In this document: positions 5,674 to 7,669 of the stretch, in pieces | Numbering within the stretch: position 1 is the first letter of the stretch | How the letters are laid out: every line of letters starts with the position of its first letter | DNA from: Ruminococcaceae bacterium UBA866 | GTDB taxonomy: Bacteria; Bacillota; Clostridia; Oscillospirales; Ruminococcaceae | Length of the DNA stretch: 7,669 bases | NCBI GenBank assembly: GCA_002295325.1 | Contig: DBGA01000054.1 | Location: 26,473 to 34,141, forward strand | Reading direction: 5' to 3' | The notes under the pieces: model-generated | Seen by the model: the letters and a program-made list of their open reading frames with translations, nothing else | Told to the model about the DNA's origin: nothing | Databases searched by the model: none | Translations under genes and position numbers: made by a program

Positions 5674-6390
5674 ATGTTTTCAAGTTTAATAATGCTTGCA
5701 TTAAGCAATCTTTTATACTTTGCACTGCATATCGAGGGAAATGGCTCCTTTCCTAAACCATTAAGTTTTGCCAAAGAGCAGGAGTATTTTGCTTTAAAAG
5801 AGAATGGGGATTCCGTAGCCCGCAACAAATTAGTAGAGCATAATCTACGGCTTGTTGCACATATTGTGAAAAAATATTACTCTGCGACTAACGACCAAGA
5901 TGATTTAATCTCAATTGGAACAATTGGGCTAATAAAAGCAGTAAACACCTTTTCCTATAACAAGGGAACAAGGTTTTCAACTTATGCTGCAAGATGTATT
6001 GAAAACGAAATACTAATGCATTTTCGTAACGTTAAGAAAACTGCGGGAGATGTATATATCAGCGAGCCTATCGACAGCGATGGAGAGGGAAACTCTATTA
6101 CATTAATGGACGTTTTTGCTGATGAAGAAAGTTTAATTGATAATATTGACTTAAAAATGAAAGCAGAAAAGCTATATAAATTTATTGAATCAAGTCTTGA
6201 TAATCGTGAACGTAGTATTATTGAACTTAGGTATGGATTAAATGGGAAAAGACCCCTAACTCAGAGGGAGATTGCACAAAGGTTAAACATTTCTCGTTCT
6301 TACGTATCACGCATTGAAAAAAAGGCATTGCAGGTCTTAAAATACAAGTTTGATACTTCAAATTATACAAAACCAAAACTCACGAAATAG
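5674..6390 (+). CDS. sigK: RNA polymerase sporulation sigma factor K, with pro-sequence
   Basis: A 238-residue sigma-70 family factor that directs late mother-cell transcription (coat and cortex genes) during sporulation. It begins with a hydrophobic pro-sequence (residues 1 to about 20, MFSSLIMLALSNLLYFALHI) aligned with that of Bacillus pro-sigma-K, then FPKPLS. This implies a membrane-tethered precursor cut by a SpoIVFB-type protease. Region 2 spans about 53-122 (EHNLRLVAHIVKKYY, DLISIGTIGLIKAV, FSTYAARCIENEILMHFRN). Region 4 spans about 178-225, with the HTH TQREIAQRLNISRSYVSRIE. The gene is continuous, with no skin-type insertion, and the length is close to the Bacillus protein. GGGAGG at 5659-5664 lies nine bases before the ATG. 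Upstream I could not place a convincing sigma-E promoter: CATATACT at 5643-5650 is -10-like but too close to the ribosome binding site and lacks a -35. The gene stands alone and ends at a two-way terminator. Confidence 0.95.
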   Translation: MFSSLIMLALSNLLYFALHIEGNGSFPKPLSFAKEQEYFALKENGDSVARNKLVEHNLRLVAHIVKKYYSATNDQDDLISIGTIGLIKAVNTFSYNKGTRFSTYAARCIENEILMHFRNVKKTAGDVYISEPIDSDGEGNSITLMDVFADEESLIDNIDLKMKAEKLYKFIESSLDNRERSIIELRYGLNGKRPLTQREIAQRLNISRSYVSRIEKKALQVLKYKFDTSNYTKPKLTK

Positions 6391-6418
6391 AGAGCGACGC
6401 ATTTATCCGTATAGCGAC

Positions 6419-6461
6419 AAAAAAGACACACAAGATTGCAACTTGCAATCTTGTGTGCCTT
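6419..6461. terminator. Bidirectional intrinsic terminator between sigK and the kinase gene
   Basis: CACACAAGATTGCAA (6427-6441) and its exact complement (6443-6457) flank a single C, giving a long perfect stem. On the plus strand CCTTTT follows; on the minus strand TTTTTT follows (6419-6424). It lies 29 bases after sigK and 33 bases after the end of the convergent kinase gene, so it serves both. Confidence 0.9.
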
Positions 6462-6493
6462 TTAAAATAAAATATTTAAAACCGAGTTATTGT

Positions 6494-7243
6494 TTATTCG
6501 TAATCTACAACGTTAACCCACTTCATTAAGAATTCGTGCTCTTCTGGTTTTCCTTTAACTGATTGAGAAGCAGCAACGATTGGTAACCATTGTTGAACGT
6601 ATTGTATTGCAGTATCACTCTTCTTGCAGAACAACTTCAGATATTTGTCAGCGGTAACAGTATCGTCTTTTAGACTGAATAAAAGATAAGTTCTTGCAAC
6701 GTCAGCAGATGCATTTCCTTGAGTAGCATGAGCCCAGTCAATAACGAATGGTGTGCCATCTTTTGAGATAATAACATTACTTGGGATAAAGTCACCATGA
6801 CAAACTTTATCATGCTTTGGCATAGACTCTAGGCGGGTATGCAAATCATAACGAGTTGTTGCATCTAATGTTGTTTCGCTAATTTTACGATTCATTTTGT
6901 CCTTTAGCTTATTCAATAAAGGCGATTTTTGAGCGTGAATTTTCATTTGTAAGTCTACAAATAATTCTAGATACTCATCAATTTTTGCAGGATTTTTCTT
7001 AATGAGTTCTGATAAAGGTTCGCCCTCAATGTAATCGTTAACGATTGCCCATTTATCCTCGAACTTTGTAACCTCATGAATTTTTGCAACGGGAAGACCT
7101 GTTTCCTCTACACGTGCTTGATTTAATGCCTCGTTCAAAATATCTGATTTTGAATAGTTTGAATTAAAAACTTTAATCGCCTTATCGCCGTCGCGATAAA
7201 CCATTTTAGATGTTCTAGTAGCTATAACTTTATCAAGTTTCAT
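6494..7243 (-). CDS. APH/choline-kinase-like phosphotransferase
   Basis: A 249-residue soluble protein of the aminoglycoside-phosphotransferase (APH) / kinase-like superfamily, which moves phosphate from ATP to a small molecule. The N-lobe has KAIKVF (residues 21-26, K24 the likely ATP lysine), E38 in the following helix, and a hinge near NDYIEGEPLSEL. The C-lobe has the catalytic loop CHGDFIPSNVI (148-158; D151 base, N156 metal) and VIDWAHA (167-173; D169 in place of the DFG Asp), so all key residues are present. ATG at 7241-7243 is preceded by AGGAGG seven bases upstream. That site sits in the 13-base gap after the adhE stop, so the two genes are almost certainly cotranscribed. The substrate is not known: resistance-type APH, thiamine, choline or methylthioribose kinase roles all use this fold. 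Position behind adhE is inferred evidence for a metabolic role rather than antibiotic resistance. Confidence 0.88.
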   Translation of the reverse strand: MKLDKVIATRTSKMVYRDGDKAIKVFNSNYSKSDILNEALNQARVEETGLPVAKIHEVTKFEDKWAIVNDYIEGEPLSELIKKNPAKIDEYLELFVDLQMKIHAQKSPLLNKLKDKMNRKISETTLDATTRYDLHTRLESMPKHDKVCHGDFIPSNVIISKDGTPFVIDWAHATQGNASADVARTYLLFSLKDDTVTADKYLKLFCKKSDTAIQYVQQWLPIVAASQSVKGKPEEHEFLMKWVNVVDYE

Positions 7244-7256
7244 CTTTATGTCCTCC

Positions 7257-7669
7257 TTATTTACCGTAGTAAGCGTTTAAATACATTTGTTTGATTTCGC
7301 TCATAAGTGGGTAACGTGGGTTTGCTCCTGTACATTGGTCGTCAAATGCTTGCTCAACCATATCATCAAGACGGTTAAGGAAGTCTTTTTCGTCGATGCC
7401 GTAATCCTTAATTGTCTTTTTGATTCCAACTTTTTCTTTTAGCTCGTCAATAGCTTTAATTAGATTTTCAAGCTTCTCGGTATCGTTTTTGCCTTTGATA
7501 CCAAGATAATCAGCAACTTCAGCATAACGTGCAAGTGTATGTGGGTGATCGTATTGTGAGAATGACCCCATTTTTGTAGGTGCTTCTGCTGCGTTGAAAC
7601 GAAGAACTTCACCAATCATCAATGCGTTTGCAACACCATGTGGTAGGTGGTGGAAAGAGCCTAGTTTAT
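7257..7669 (-). CDS. adhE: Bifunctional aldehyde/alcohol dehydrogenase AdhE, C-terminal part
   Basis: These are the last 137 residues of an iron-containing alcohol dehydrogenase; the 5' part lies beyond the right edge. The sequence starts in KLGSFHHLPHGVANAL, the His-rich iron-site region, continues FNAAEAPTKMGSFSQYDHPH and RYAEVADYLGI, and ends with AFDDQCTGANPRYPLMSEIK and YYGK. These segments closely follow the C-terminus of AdhE, which turns acetyl-CoA into acetaldehyde and then ethanol while oxidising NADH, and which forms spirosomes. The FDDQCTGANPRYP block distinguishes AdhE-type enzymes from many stand-alone iron ADHs, but the aldehyde dehydrogenase half cannot be seen, so a monofunctional relative is not fully excluded. 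The tail stops soon after YYG, without the longer charged extension of the E. coli enzyme. The phosphotransferase gene follows directly. Confidence 0.88.
   Translation of the reverse strand, partial: KLGSFHHLPHGVANALMIGEVLRFNAAEAPTKMGSFSQYDHPHTLARYAEVADYLGIKGKNDTEKLENLIKAIDELKEKVGIKKTIKDYGIDEKDFLNRLDDMVEQAFDDQCTGANPRYPLMSEIKQMYLNAYYGK

Overview
The window looks like chromosomal DNA from an anaerobic, spore-forming, low-GC Clostridia (Firmicutes). The evidence is AT-rich intergenic DNA, strong AGGAGG-type ribosome binding sites, an intact sporulation sigma factor K, a fermentative AdhE-type alcohol dehydrogenase, and a tRNA gene with its CCA tail encoded. I cannot name the species from sequence alone.

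Layout. Positions 1-320 (minus) hold the start of a family 2 glycosyltransferase that runs off the left edge. Positions about 480-1670 are a patch of broken DNA. It contains a scrap of an IS256-type transposase joined in frame to a frameshifted GH123/DUF4091-like glycoside hydrolase remnant, a perfect 15-bp hairpin, and a decayed coding stretch of unknown family spread over three frames. Positions about 1654-2313 (plus) hold a 10-TM drug/metabolite (EamA-type) transporter that has lost its N-terminus. It converges, with a 4-base stop overlap, on an intact AraC-family regulator (2310-3263, minus) that has its own promoter.

Positions 3264-5420 are sparse: decayed or unknown small reading frames, one possible 61-residue gene ending at a hairpin terminator, a small YvlD/phage-holin-4_2-like membrane protein with a clear promoter, and a ribbon-helix-helix (Arc-type) protein whose expected start codon reads ACG. 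An orphan start site and a short membrane-peptide-like frame also lie here. This fits the wreckage of a mobile element next to a tRNA gene.

Positions 5422-7669 are ordinary core genome: tRNA-Gln(CUG) on the minus strand with a promoter, sigK on the plus strand, a two-way terminator, and an adhE-phosphotransferase gene pair on the minus strand.

I found no CRISPR array, no complete insertion sequence and no convincing undescribed multi-gene system. The most informative observations are the transposase-hydrolase chimera, the start-less RHH gene, and a kinase gene set directly behind adhE.
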